NCBI GenBank assembly: GCA_023133295.1
Contig: JAGLWT010000157.1
Location: 1 to 52,996 of the forward strand
Source of the DNA: a bacterium
Lineage (GTDB): Bacteria > AUK180
Length of the DNA: 52,996 bases
Direction of reading: 5' to 3'
Below the pieces are notes generated by a model that worked only from the letters and a program-made list of their open reading frames with translations, had not been told where the DNA came from and searched no databases. The stretch's first letter is position 1. Every line of letters starts with the position of its first letter. This document shows, in pieces, positions 16,786 through 25,577 of the stretch. A program made the translations under genes and the position numbers.

Positions 16786-18093
16786 TCATCCACTTACACT
16801 TTTCCATTCACTTAAATACTCGGTCAGAGTAACATATTTGCCACTCTTTTTCAAATTCACTAAAAAATCTTTGTATAAATTTATGCTCCTTCTGGTGTTC
16901 AAAATATTATAGTTATGGACAAGTATATGAGAAAATGCAGTTGGTGGCGATTCAAGTTCATTTGAAAAGAATTCTTTCAGAGTCCCGCCACCATAACCGA
17001 TAAACGACTGGTCCATCGAAGTAAGGGGGATCTGCCACATATTCATCGAAGCTTCCTTTTCAATATCATACATCTTAAATGGGAAGCTGACCCCGTTCCT
17101 GTATCCCGACATTTGTGCAAAAGCTAGGCTTGAATCATATTCAATTCCGGCCTGCTCCAGTGCCCTTAATACCTTGATATCCGTCCTTAAATAATGTGCT
17201 CGAGCGCCGCTTACCTTTAAAGAAGCCGAGCTGAGTTCAGAGATAGAAGAATTCAGATGTTTTTCAGGGTCCGACAAGGTTTCATATGGATAGTGTAGGC
17301 CTATTTCCATATCATCGCTCAGTTTTCGTATTTCATCTATAATAATGCCCATATTAAGTTTGTTATCCTTTTTATGCGTAGAAATCGGGATCACAAAGAA
17401 GGTAGATGACATACCTTGCTTTTTCTCGACTTTCTCTATCCGGTGAAGCATATCCGGCGAGATCAAATATCGTTCACGCAAATATCCACAGACCTCCTTG
17501 ACCCATTTTATTGAAAACTTCTTTAAATAATATTTCACCGCATCGCTTGGGAAGGAGGGATATCTGCGGGCAATATCGATATCGTGTGATAAAGTACCAT
17601 AAATATTTTTATCAAACAAGATCTCTTTTTTATTTTTATGATTTTCAGAAATGATACTGTTGTTTTTTAAATAGTCAATTAAATTATCAAAATAATATTC
17701 AACAATCGGATAATTGATTTTAAACTTATACTGTAAAGATTCTTTAAAAGGGAAACGATTATATTGATCTCGTTTTGTAAAAAATCTTTCTTGAATATTC
17801 GATAAAAACAAAAAAGAATTCTCAATAAAATAATCTATGGAAGAATCCCCTATTAAAACAGGGATCTGATCATTTTTTAAAAATTTTAATCTTGAATGAA
17901 CGATCTCTTTTTCGCATAAGATCTTCATTAATGAATTTTTTATTTTATTGCTGCAAGCAATATCAGCTTCCTTCGGACCATTAACATAGAGCAAATCTAA
18001 GTTTGCATAATCAGAAAATACTTCAAAGACATACCCTGTTCGTTTATCCCACGGATGATTAAAATCTATGAATATTTTGATTGTTTTCTTCAT
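16786..18093 (-). CDS. Polysaccharide deacetylase-like protein (CE4 type)
   Basis: The 435-residue protein has an N-terminal region of about 165 residues without known motif. A CE4-like domain follows: LSHDIDIARRYP with the metal-binding Asp pair, STFFVIP, the IGLHYPYETL histidine motif, and GARAHYLR followed by GIEYDSSLAFAQMSGYRNG. The C-terminus has LVHNYNI. This version is frequent in capsule and exopolysaccharide clusters. It probably removes N-acetyl groups from a sugar; catalytic competence cannot be judged. Its start overlaps the FemAB-like stop by ATGA. Confidence 0.8.
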   Translation of the reverse strand: MKKTIKIFIDFNHPWDKRTGYVFEVFSDYANLDLLYVNGPKEADIACSNKIKNSLMKILCEKEIVHSRLKFLKNDQIPVLIGDSSIDYFIENSFLFLSNIQERFFTKRDQYNRFPFKESLQYKFKINYPIVEYYFDNLIDYLKNNSIISENHKNKKEILFDKNIYGTLSHDIDIARRYPSFPSDAVKYYLKKFSIKWVKEVCGYLRERYLISPDMLHRIEKVEKKQGMSSTFFVIPISTHKKDNKLNMGIIIDEIRKLSDDMEIGLHYPYETLSDPEKHLNSSISELSSASLKVSGARAHYLRTDIKVLRALEQAGIEYDSSLAFAQMSGYRNGVSFPFKMYDIEKEASMNMWQIPLTSMDQSFIGYGGGTLKEFFSNELESPPTAFSHILVHNYNILNTRRSINLYKDFLVNLKKSGKYVTLTEYLSEWKSVSG

Positions 18094-19061
18094 TTAAATA
18101 ACTTTCTTTTTATTCTTTCTAAAAATGATCTTTTAACAATTTTTTGTTTTGTCGCCATAAAATAATGAATTAGATTACCCTGAAATTGTGCTTTAAATTC
18201 CCACACTCCAGGGGTATTTGCACCACCAAAGATAAAATTTTTGTAACCTGCTTGTTTATACTTTTCTATTAATTCTCGTAAAAGAAAAGGTGAGGCTTTT
18301 GTATCAAAATAGCTGGGATCGCTTCCTGCAATCCAATCATGAATATTATTAGAATCAATGATATTTCCTCTAAATGCAATCATATTATTTCCGGAATATG
18401 CGGTATTGAATTCCAAAACACCTTTTTTTATAAGAAAATTACAAAATTTTTCAAATTCTTTTTTATTTAACGGTAAATCTTTATTTTTTCTTCCAAAGGA
18501 TTTTTGAAATAGATCATAATATTTCTCATCATATTCCTTTACTCCGATTTTAGTAAATATATTTTTACTTTTTGCCATTTTAATATTTCTTCTGAAATTA
18601 TGGCTAAGATCTTCTATTTTAAATTTTTCTAGATCTAAATAAAAATCATAAATAGGTTTTACTGTCCAATTTTTCCATATAAAACTTCTGATATCACTTA
18701 GCATAGGATATAATATTAATCTGATAGAATGATGATTCTTTTCAAAATATTCAGCAAATGCATCCAATAAGGTAATATTATTTTGAATAATTTTCTTTTT
18801 ATTCTTTGAAATTTTATTTTTTAGTACAATAGAATTGAAAGGTGTTAGTTTTCCAGTTATGATGGAATTATCATCAATCAAAACTGATATCCCTGCCGCA
18901 ATATTTTTATTTTTCTCCAATACAATTATCTCATGTTTTTTATTTAAATTTTTAGCAAGTTCTTTATACCAAAAGGATTTACTGAATACATAGCCTTCAT
19001 TTTCGTCAACGAAAGAATCCCATTTATCAAATTCTGAATCGCCTAAATATCTAAATTCCAT
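18090..19061 (-). CDS. FemAB/GNAT-type acyltransferase
   Basis: The 323-residue protein resembles the FemAB-related (GNAT_acetyltransf_6) group. It opens with FVDENEGYVFSKSFWYKELA and has HEIIVLEKNKNIAAGISVLI, FRRNIKMAKSKNI, IHDWIAGSDPSYFDTKASP and YKNFIFGGANTPGVWEFKAQ. FemAB proteins transfer aminoacyl groups; relatives beside deacetylases in exopolysaccharide clusters are thought to re-acylate the freed amine. A perfect AGGAGG site, located in the last codons of the upstream GNAT gene, precedes its ATG. The sequence is strongly AT-rich, like its two upstream neighbours. Confidence 0.8.
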   Translation of the reverse strand: MEFRYLGDSEFDKWDSFVDENEGYVFSKSFWYKELAKNLNKKHEIIVLEKNKNIAAGISVLIDDNSIITGKLTPFNSIVLKNKISKNKKKIIQNNITLLDAFAEYFEKNHHSIRLILYPMLSDIRSFIWKNWTVKPIYDFYLDLEKFKIEDLSHNFRRNIKMAKSKNIFTKIGVKEYDEKYYDLFQKSFGRKNKDLPLNKKEFEKFCNFLIKKGVLEFNTAYSGNNMIAFRGNIIDSNNIHDWIAGSDPSYFDTKASPFLLRELIEKYKQAGYKNFIFGGANTPGVWEFKAQFQGNLIHYFMATKQKIVKRSFLERIKRKLFK

Positions 19062-19063
19062 AT

Positions 19064-19630
19064 TTACCTCCTAATTATAATTTTTATTTTAAAAAACTTA
19101 AAAACATAGATTTTTCCTATTATGTCAAATCCCGCTTTTAAAATACCTTTTTGGGACGGCATATTTTTATTATCAGTATCGATAAAAATAGCTTTTAAAT
19201 TATTTTTTTTCATAATTTCCAAAGCAATTTCTCTAATAGTAGAACTATAAATTGATTTCCCACGATATTTTTCAGATGTATTACAATAATGTATCCAACT
19301 GCATTGGGGGGGAATAGTGATATATTCCTTTTTAATTTTTCTATTCGTATTATTTATAAAAATTGCAGAATGATGAATACATTTATCTTCATAAAACCCC
19401 AGGTATATTAATTCACCTGTTTTAAATAGATTTATTAAATTATTCAAAGTTCCTTGTTCTCTAAAAAAATTTATTTTTTCAATATCAGAAATTTGTTTTG
19501 CTATTTTTAATTCATATTCTATATTAGGAACTATGTGTATATCACGGTTAGAATTAAATTTATATACAAAATAGATAGCTATTTTGATTTCCTTTTTAAA
19601 TTTATTTTTACTTCTTTGCAATATCTTCAT
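19064..19630 (-). CDS. GNAT-family N-acetyltransferase-like protein
   Basis: From ATG 19630 the protein has 188 residues. It has YLGFYEDKCIHHSAIFINN, then IHYCNTSEKYRGKSIYSS (the acetyl-CoA loop region, with R-G-K-x-I replacing Q/R-x-x-G-x-G/A), and NLKAIFIDTDNKNMPSQKG with AGFDIIG. These fit a diverged GNAT fold. The longer reading from 19720 would overlap the upstream GT by 113 nt, so I chose the internal ATG, which leaves a 23-nt overlap. It may acylate an amino sugar together with the FemAB-like enzyme. Confidence 0.68.
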   Translation of the reverse strand: MKILQRSKNKFKKEIKIAIYFVYKFNSNRDIHIVPNIEYELKIAKQISDIEKINFFREQGTLNNLINLFKTGELIYLGFYEDKCIHHSAIFINNTNRKIKKEYITIPPQCSWIHYCNTSEKYRGKSIYSSTIREIALEIMKKNNLKAIFIDTDNKNMPSQKGILKAGFDIIGKIYVFKFFKIKIIIRR

Positions 19631-20741
19631 AAAAATATACCATATTAATATAAAATTTTTCAAAGGAATATTCAAGATTTCTTTTCTTAATCTTTTCAAT
19701 AAATCGATTTCTTTTTTCAAAATTGTTTAGTGACAGTAATAATTTTTCCCAATTATTTTTTTCCGGCAATATATATCCATAATCACCATAATCAATGATT
19801 TCCTCCGGTCCCGAAGAATTTTTTCTAATAATTGGTATTACTCCGCATGCCATTGCCTCAACGATACTTTTACCAAATGATTCATGCCTTGATAAAAATA
19901 ATAGATATGTGATCTTATTATAAAATTTTATCAATTCATCTCCCGTTAAATAACCTTCAAAAACAATATTTTCTTTTAATCCCAATTCTCCTGTTTTTTC
20001 ATAAAATTCCCTCTTAAATGTTTCTGTTTCAAAATTACCGGCAATATAATATTTAACATTTGAATATGAATCTTTTACGAATCTGATAAAATCTAAAGCA
20101 TCAAGTAAACCTTTATGTTCATATATTCTTCCGGTAAAACCAAATGAAAGTACATCATTTTTTAAATTTTGATTATGAAACAATGATAGGTCAATACCTA
20201 ACGGAATTACTTCGATTTTTTCATCATAATTATTAAATATTGATAGAATTTCTTTCTTTTGTGATTTATTATTGACAATAATTTTAACGGCGTTATTAAA
20301 AATAAATTTTCTTTTCTTATCAAAGTTTTTTAAATTTCCGCCTCTAAAATGAATTACATATTTAAAATTATTTTTTATCAAATAATTACAAGATCTATAA
20401 AGATTATTTCCTGAATTTTGATTAATATGTACAATATCAGGATTAAATTTTAGCGTATATTTTTCTAATTTTGAATTATACATTTTATAATTAAACTGTT
20501 TTTTATTTGGAAAATATTTTGGCTTTGCTTCGAAAAAATTAAATCTCACACCATCATAATCGGTAAAATATCCACCCTTCATTCTTGTTAAGGAAATAAC
20601 TTCGTTATACAATACTCCTTTCTTATTCATTTTACTTGCCATCTTTGTCATTGCGGAATTTCCTCTTTTATCCAAAAATTCTTGGGGACTTTTAAAATTA
20701 TGTTCCTTACACATTAGGTCGACATGTAATATTTTTATCAT
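19608..20741 (-). CDS. Glycosyltransferase family 4
   Basis: The 377-residue GT4 has an N-terminal domain starting MIKILHVDLMCKEHNF, with DIVHINQNSGNNLYR. The C-terminal domain has FGFTGRIYEHKGLLDAL and the donor motif RHESFGKSIVEAMACGV at about residues 289-305. Base composition is extreme for this window (12 G/C in 60 bases at 20281-20340), which suggests acquisition from an AT-rich source. Its ATG overlaps the in-frame TGA (20738-20740) of the MBOAT gene, so the two genes were built as a coupled pair. Confidence 0.87.
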   Translation of the reverse strand: MIKILHVDLMCKEHNFKSPQEFLDKRGNSAMTKMASKMNKKGVLYNEVISLTRMKGGYFTDYDGVRFNFFEAKPKYFPNKKQFNYKMYNSKLEKYTLKFNPDIVHINQNSGNNLYRSCNYLIKNNFKYVIHFRGGNLKNFDKKRKFIFNNAVKIIVNNKSQKKEILSIFNNYDEKIEVIPLGIDLSLFHNQNLKNDVLSFGFTGRIYEHKGLLDALDFIRFVKDSYSNVKYYIAGNFETETFKREFYEKTGELGLKENIVFEGYLTGDELIKFYNKITYLLFLSRHESFGKSIVEAMACGVIPIIRKNSSGPEEIIDYGDYGYILPEKNNWEKLLLSLNNFEKRNRFIEKIKKRNLEYSFEKFYINMVYFYEDIAKK

Positions 20742-21967
20742 TTATATCCTCTCTTCTTCGAGAATATTCGAAGTTTGATCTCGATATCCTCTGATAATTT
20801 CTTTGCGCCCTGAAAAACACCCAGGAAAAGCAGACCAAATGAAAGGTAATAAGCATTCCGATCGTACGCCTTATTGGATGCTTTTTTCCCATTTTTATCA
20901 ACTTGTAAAGCTTATCAGAATACTTATTTACCCACATAGTTATGATCTGGTAGAAGCCGTGTAGAGCACCCCAGAACACAAAAGTCCAATTGGCGCCATG
21001 CCACAAACCACTGATGATAAAGACAAGAGCAATATTTATTTTATACCTTACCGATCCGACTCGGTTACCGCCCAAGGAAAGATAGAGGTAATCCCTGAAC
21101 CATGTTGAAAGAGATATGTGCCAGCGTTTCCAGAATTCCGGTATGGTTTTTGAGAAATACGGTCTTCTGAAGTTCTCCATCAGATCATATCCCATTACCT
21201 TGGCCGTTCCGATGGCAATATCCGAATACCCGGAAAAATCGCAACAGATCTGAATTGCAAAGAAATATGTGGCGATAATGACCGGCCAGCCGGAATAAGA
21301 GCCGGGCGAATTGTACACCTGGTCAAACATAAATGGCGACCCTGGCAGCGATCACGATCTTTTTAAAAAGCCCCCAGACCATTAACTTCAGACCATCCGT
21401 GACCCTTTTATATTCAAAATGATTTACTTTCTTGAGCTCACGCGACAGGCGCGTTGAGCGCTCCTTGGGGCCCGCGACCAATTGGGGAAAGAAGGCAACA
21501 TACAGGGCAAAATACCCCAAATGTTTCTCCGATTCCTTCTTGCCGCGATAGACATCAATCGTATAGCTTAGCGTTTGAAATGTATAAAAAGAGATCCCTA
21601 CAGGAAGTAGGACCTTGAATGAACGAACATTGTACATAATGTTGAATTCTTGGAAAAGAGCCCGCAATGAATCATTGAAAAAATTGAAATATTTAAAGGC
21701 AAAAAGAAGGCCCAGGTTTGTTAACAAGCTCAGAATGAGATAAAGCCGCTTTTTTCTTTTTGAATCCGAAGCTCCTATTTTTTTCCCTGCAATATAGTCA
21801 ATCCCTGTTGAAAGCAGTATCAAAACGATATACTCAAGCTTCCAACACATATAGAAATAATAGCTTGCACCAAGAAGAAGCATCCATCTATATTTATGCG
21901 GAATAGCAAAATATATCGTAACGATGATTATAAAAAAATAAATAAATTGGAACGAATTAAATAACAT
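20738..21967 (-). pseudogene. MBOAT O-acyltransferase (AlgI-like) with two compensating frameshifts
   Basis: The N-terminal frame (21967 to 21323) encodes MLFNSFQFIYFFIIIV through VDGLKLMVWGLFKKIVIA-like AlgI sequence and stops after VAIYV. The next part is in another frame from 21330: FDQVYNSPGSYSG, CDFSGYSDIAIG, EFWKRWHISLSTWFRDYLY and SGLWHGANWTF with the catalytic His. Removing one T from GTTTGAC near 21331 restores AIYVDQVYNSPG. Near 20803 the frame changes back: after WVFFRA, the original frame reads AKKLSEDIEIKLRIF and ends in a TGA that overlaps the next gene. The span of 410 codons is in frame end to end. It is either a recent pseudogene or a pair of sequencing errors. AlgI relatives are usually 60 or more residues longer. 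Confidence 0.8.
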
Positions 21968-21984
21968 CTATTTGTGTCCCTGCA

Positions 21985-23037
21985 TTATTCCATACGCTTT
22001 GTGATGTTCCTTACTATATCAATATATTTATGGTCTTTTAAGACCCTTTGCCGGCTTCTGTCAGCAATATTTTCTCTCTCAATATCATTTTTCAAATAAT
22101 ATTTAATTTTTTTCTTCAGGTCGGTGACATTATTGTATATTACAATTGATTCACCCTCTTTAAAAAGCTTCAAAATACCTTTTTTTTTGTCCACTAGCTG
22201 AAAAGTTCCACACCCCGCGGCTTCGTATGTCCGCATATTTATTCCGTAATCGGTAAATGGTGTATGCCGGTTGATCACTATTTTCGAGGCATTATATATT
22301 TTGGGTATATCCCTTCCGAAAGCTTCACCTCTTATTTTCTCATAAAGGGGGTTCTTTTCCGATACCTTTTTTTTCCAATTCTTTCCCCATAGGCCAAGAT
22401 CAAAATCTACAAGTTCTGAAAAGAATTCTTCTCTGCCTTTACTCCACTGCCCAACGAAAGAAAGAGCATTGGCATATTTGTCTCGCTCTTTTCGGGATAA
22501 TTCAACAGGTTTGAATATCTCCTCATCCACTCCTAGGTCCTGCTGGAAAATATTTTTCGCGCCCCATTTTTCAAATTTTGGAGTCCAATCCGGATCCACA
22601 ATAAAAATGTGGCTGTAGTAGGGTATCGAAGCAATTACGTTGTCCCATCCTACTTTTTCAGGATCGAGACCTATCCATAAAATAATTTTAGGAACTATTT
22701 GTGATATCTTTTTTACCACTTCTGACTCTAACTGCTCACCTACTATTACAAAGACCATGTCAGGATCAAGCCTTTTTATCCTATCAATTATTCTTTTATA
22801 AAACCTTTCCTTATCCCGCTTGGGAAAGCCCACAACATGGTAATAAAAAAATCGCCATACATACGGACTTATATTATGCAAAATATTGAATCCTTTCTTA
22901 TCAAGAGAAATTGGACTGACTTCATAATTCATTCTTTTAAAGGCCCTATAGAAAGAATGATTTCCCATCCCGGGAATTATTATTTTTGACTTAAAAATAT
23001 TATGTCCGAAACTGGTTACCAAGCTGATTTTTTTCAT
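21985..23037 (-). CDS. CgeB-like glycosyltransferase (GT-B)
   Basis: The 350-residue protein contains IIPGMGNHSFYRAFK near the start, LDPDMVFVIVGEQ, LWIGLDPEKVGWD, LSFVGQWSKGREEF, and the late motif NMRTYEAAGCGTFQLVDKK at about residues 267-285. The last motif is characteristic of the CgeB / Glyco_trans_1_2 group. These act as cytoplasmic glycosyltransferases; substrate unknown. It is the first gene of a minus-strand operon that continues with the MBOAT gene 17 nt later. Its ATG is 6 nt from a -10 box, so the mRNA is probably leaderless. Confidence 0.78.
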   Translation of the reverse strand: MKKISLVTSFGHNIFKSKIIIPGMGNHSFYRAFKRMNYEVSPISLDKKGFNILHNISPYVWRFFYYHVVGFPKRDKERFYKRIIDRIKRLDPDMVFVIVGEQLESEVVKKISQIVPKIILWIGLDPEKVGWDNVIASIPYYSHIFIVDPDWTPKFEKWGAKNIFQQDLGVDEEIFKPVELSRKERDKYANALSFVGQWSKGREEFFSELVDFDLGLWGKNWKKKVSEKNPLYEKIRGEAFGRDIPKIYNASKIVINRHTPFTDYGINMRTYEAAGCGTFQLVDKKKGILKLFKEGESIVIYNNVTDLKKKIKYYLKNDIERENIADRSRQRVLKDHKYIDIVRNITKRME

Positions 23038-23043
23038 AACTTC

Positions 23044-23072
23044 ACTTTACCAAAATATTGGAAAATAACCAA
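23044..23072 (-). promoter_or_regulatory. Promoter for the CgeB-like gene (leaderless type)
   Basis: Minus strand TTGGTT (23067-23072), 17-bp spacer, TAAAGT (23044-23049), 6 nt, ATG at 23037. It overlaps the rightward promoter at 23058-23086. Confidence 0.45.
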
Positions 23073-23086
23073 ATTTATGATACAAT
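23058..23086 (+). promoter_or_regulatory. Promoter for the GT4 at 23186
   Basis: TTGGAA (23058-23063), 17-bp spacer, TACAAT (23081-23086). The gene starts 100 nt downstream with a GGAGA site before its ATG, so this transcript has a leader. Confidence 0.45.
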
Positions 23087-23185
23087 TTTATCAGAAACTT
23101 GTTATGTATAAAAACTTCTGGAGACCTTATTCGGAGGCGTATGAAAAATGTTTATCTCTTTCATTAAAATACTTCGGAGAAAACT

Positions 23186-24274
23186 ATGAAAAAAATTGGA
23201 ATAGATATTTCTCAATTGAATTATGAGCATTACGGAATAGTAAATTATATTCTTGGGTTCATTGATATGTTTACGGAACACCAAGATCGATTTATTCCAA
23301 TATTTTTTAAAAATTTTCGTAGAAAGACTGGATACAAATTTGTAAAAATATTTTATTTCCCCTTTAAGAATTTTAAATTCCGAAAATTTTGGGATAATTG
23401 GATAATTGGGAATATAGCAAGATTCAATAAGGTTGATATTTTGATCACTCCATATTTTGCCACTCCTCCCCAAAAGGGATTTTTGAAGATCCCTATTATT
23501 TATGATATCGGTTTTTTAAATGTCGATAAAAAGGAAGAATATTCAAAAAACTATTATACTTACTCATTGAATAATTCCATAAAACGGGCTGATAAAATAA
23601 TTACTCTTTCTGATGCGGTTAAATCAGAGCTGACGGAAAGATTTCATTTTTCTCCGGATAATATTTATTCTGTATACCCTCAAATTATTGATTTCCAAAC
23701 AACTTCAACGGACAAGGATTTCACACTGTTTCTTTATGTTGGAACTATTGAGGATAGAAAGAATCCTATTCAAGCAATTGAAATATTTAAAAAAATATTG
23801 AAGATCAATACAAATGCAAAATTCATTTTCATCGGGCAAATAAGAGATGAATATAAGAAGATCTTTAATAAATATTTGGATGAATTAGAAAATAGTGTTA
23901 GAGATCGTATTGAATTTTTAGGCACTAAAAAGCATGACGAAACATTAAAGATGTTAAATAGAGCAGGATATTTGCTATTCCCATCCAAATATGAAGGTTT
24001 CGGTATTCCTGTAATAGAAGCCTTTTATTCGAAAACTATTCCTATTTTAAACACAACACCGATTGCAAAAGAAGTCGGCGGTGAAGGCGGATTATATTTT
24101 GACTGCAATAAAATGGAACCTGAATTTGATCTTGAACTTCTTTTTGATAGGTCATTCCAAGTTAAAATGATACAAAAAGGGCAGGAACAACTGACTAAAT
24201 ATAAAATAAAATTGGAGAAGCAAAAAGAAGATCTATTTGATATGTTAAGCTCAACCGGCTCTAAGCGATCATAA
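23186..24274 (+). CDS. Glycosyltransferase family 4
   Basis: The 362-residue GT4 opens with MKKIGIDISQLNYEHYGIVNY, then has DILITPYFATPP, IPIIYDIGFLN, a DKIITLSDAVKSEL block, FLYVGTIEDRKNPIQAI, and the donor motif PSKYEGFGIPVIEAFYSK at about residues 269-286. The pattern IPIIYDIG followed by ITLSDAVKSEL is common in mannosyltransferase-like GT4 enzymes. CGGAG lies 6-7 nt before the ATG. It is divergent from the CgeB-like gene and stands alone on the plus strand. Donor unknown. Confidence 0.87.
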   Translation: MKKIGIDISQLNYEHYGIVNYILGFIDMFTEHQDRFIPIFFKNFRRKTGYKFVKIFYFPFKNFKFRKFWDNWIIGNIARFNKVDILITPYFATPPQKGFLKIPIIYDIGFLNVDKKEEYSKNYYTYSLNNSIKRADKIITLSDAVKSELTERFHFSPDNIYSVYPQIIDFQTTSTDKDFTLFLYVGTIEDRKNPIQAIEIFKKILKINTNAKFIFIGQIRDEYKKIFNKYLDELENSVRDRIEFLGTKKHDETLKMLNRAGYLLFPSKYEGFGIPVIEAFYSKTIPILNTTPIAKEVGGEGGLYFDCNKMEPEFDLELLFDRSFQVKMIQKGQEQLTKYKIKLEKQKEDLFDMLSSTGSKRS

Positions 24275-24281
24275 TAAGTGA

Positions 24282-24360
24282 GAAGTTATTAAATAATTAG
24301 GTACAGAAAGGTTAAATAATAAGAGAAAATTAATCTGTAGAAATAGTTTTTAATAACTTC
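24282..24360. repeat. Inverted pair of 12-mers GAAGTTATTAAA
   Basis: GAAGTTATTAAA at 24282-24293 and its exact complement at 24349-24360, 55 bp apart, span the 3' end of the decayed gene below. Too far apart for a simple terminator; significance unclear. Confidence 0.4.
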
Positions 24361-24619
24361 ACCCTGTGAGATATTTCAACTTGTGCATCAATCTCACTCA
24401 CTGATCCTCGTGCAATTCGATAAAACCTCATTCTATCTTTTATCCCTCCTAACGCTGACGCTTTGACTATATTTTACACAATAGAAATATAGGTATGTTT
24501 CATTTGCGAAATTAAATCTGATATTTCATCTTCAAAAAAGAATTTGATGATTGAATAAATATCCTGTATGAAATTGGTAACCTTATTTCACATTTCCAAA
24601 CTTTTATGTGGTATTTTTT
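24330..24619 (-). pseudogene. Decayed four-helix-bundle protein (23S rRNA intervening-sequence protein family)
   Basis: Reading the minus strand and allowing one frameshift and one stop gives, in order, KKYHIKVWK, then IQDIYSIIKFFFEDEISDL, ISQMKHTYISIV, stop, NIVKASALGGIKDRMRFYR and IARGSVSEIDAQVEIS, ending KTISTD. This follows the family pattern (LKVWQKA, IYxLTKxFPxDE, GLISQMRRAxVSIPSNIAEG, RFxxIARGSxxELxxQLxIA). It cannot be translated whole. No intact copy lies in the window. Such genes occur stand-alone in many genomes, and their role there is unknown. Confidence 0.7.
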
Positions 24620-24668
24620 TCAGTTTCCGTCCTTCTTTATTTCTTTTATCTTAACTTAATCCCCTCAA

Positions 24669-25577
24669 TTATTTTTTCACAGCAACCACATCCATCAAGC
24701 CCATGAATCCAATGGAAATGAATTTTTTACCAAAGATACGGAAGTAGAGAAAAAATGGCATTTTCACGATGAAGGAAAACCTTCCCAGGAATGTATTTAT
24801 CCGGTTATAAAGATATTTCTCCGAAACCATCCTATTATGCTTTTTTATCTTAATGATTTTAAATCCCGTTTTATTAAGGATTTTTTTAAGCGTTTTTTTT
24901 GAAAAATATACTGTGTGCATGAGCATAAGAAAAGGATACTTTTTCCCCAGTATCTTCGCGGTAAAGCTTGATATATCAAGAGTGGAAATAAAAAGATAGC
25001 CGTTTTCTTTCAACACCTTATTCATATAGCTTAATTCCTTTAGAGGATCAATGTAATGTTCAATAACATCCCACAAACAGACGCCGTCGTATTTATTCTT
25101 CAATTCCTCGTATAGTTGGGAAAGGGGTTGACCGTAAACCTCAGCACCCGTTTCTTTTGCAATTTGCCTTGCCCAATCCGAAAGTTCCAGACCATCCGTT
25201 CCTATTCCCTCTCTATTTAACATTTCAAGGAATACTCCCGTGTAAGAACCGATCTCGAGAAGATGTGAGCTTTTCGAGAGGTATTGTTTTATCAATTTCA
25301 CATACTGGGAAAAATTCAATTTTCTCTCTTCATTTTTTTCAAGATAAATTTGATCTTCCACATTTTTGTAAAGCTCGATCAAAGATTCTTCCGTGAGCAC
25401 AGGAGACTGAAAGATCATTCCACACTCCCTGCATTTTTTGATATTTGTGAAAAGTCCGAAGTCGGTGGATGTGCAATTCATGGATTTGATATCTATTTTT
25501 TCCGGTCTATAACCACTGTGGATGATCTTGCTGTTATCGGAACCGCATAAGGGACATTTCTTTTCCAGGAACATCAT
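24669..25577 (-). CDS. Zinc-ribbon class I methyltransferase (Methyltransf_23 type)
   Basis: The 302-residue protein begins with a zinc-ribbon made of CPLCGS at residues 8-13 and CRECGM near residue 50. A SAM domain follows with LLEIGSYTGVFLEML at about residue 100, GVCLWDVIEHYIDP and LKENGYLFISTLD, and the C-terminus ends in FMGLMDVVAVKK. It is a close paralogue of the protein at 50063. The ATG follows directly on the TAA of the DPM1-like gene (no gap), making it the last gene of a three-gene operon (YfhO-like, DPM1-like, methyltransferase). Confidence 0.85.
   Translation of the reverse strand: MMFLEKKCPLCGSDNSKIIHSGYRPEKIDIKSMNCTSTDFGLFTNIKKCRECGMIFQSPVLTEESLIELYKNVEDQIYLEKNEERKLNFSQYVKLIKQYLSKSSHLLEIGSYTGVFLEMLNREGIGTDGLELSDWARQIAKETGAEVYGQPLSQLYEELKNKYDGVCLWDVIEHYIDPLKELSYMNKVLKENGYLFISTLDISSFTAKILGKKYPFLMLMHTVYFSKKTLKKILNKTGFKIIKIKKHNRMVSEKYLYNRINTFLGRFSFIVKMPFFLYFRIFGKKFISIGFMGLMDVVAVKK

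Noticed and set aside
23104..23226. A 40-codon frame (MYKNFWRPYSEAYEK...) downstream of the promoter at 23058
   Set aside because: It overlaps the start of the well-supported GT4 by 41 bp, has no Shine-Dalgarno site and no -10 at the leaderless distance. I treat the stretch as the GT4 leader.
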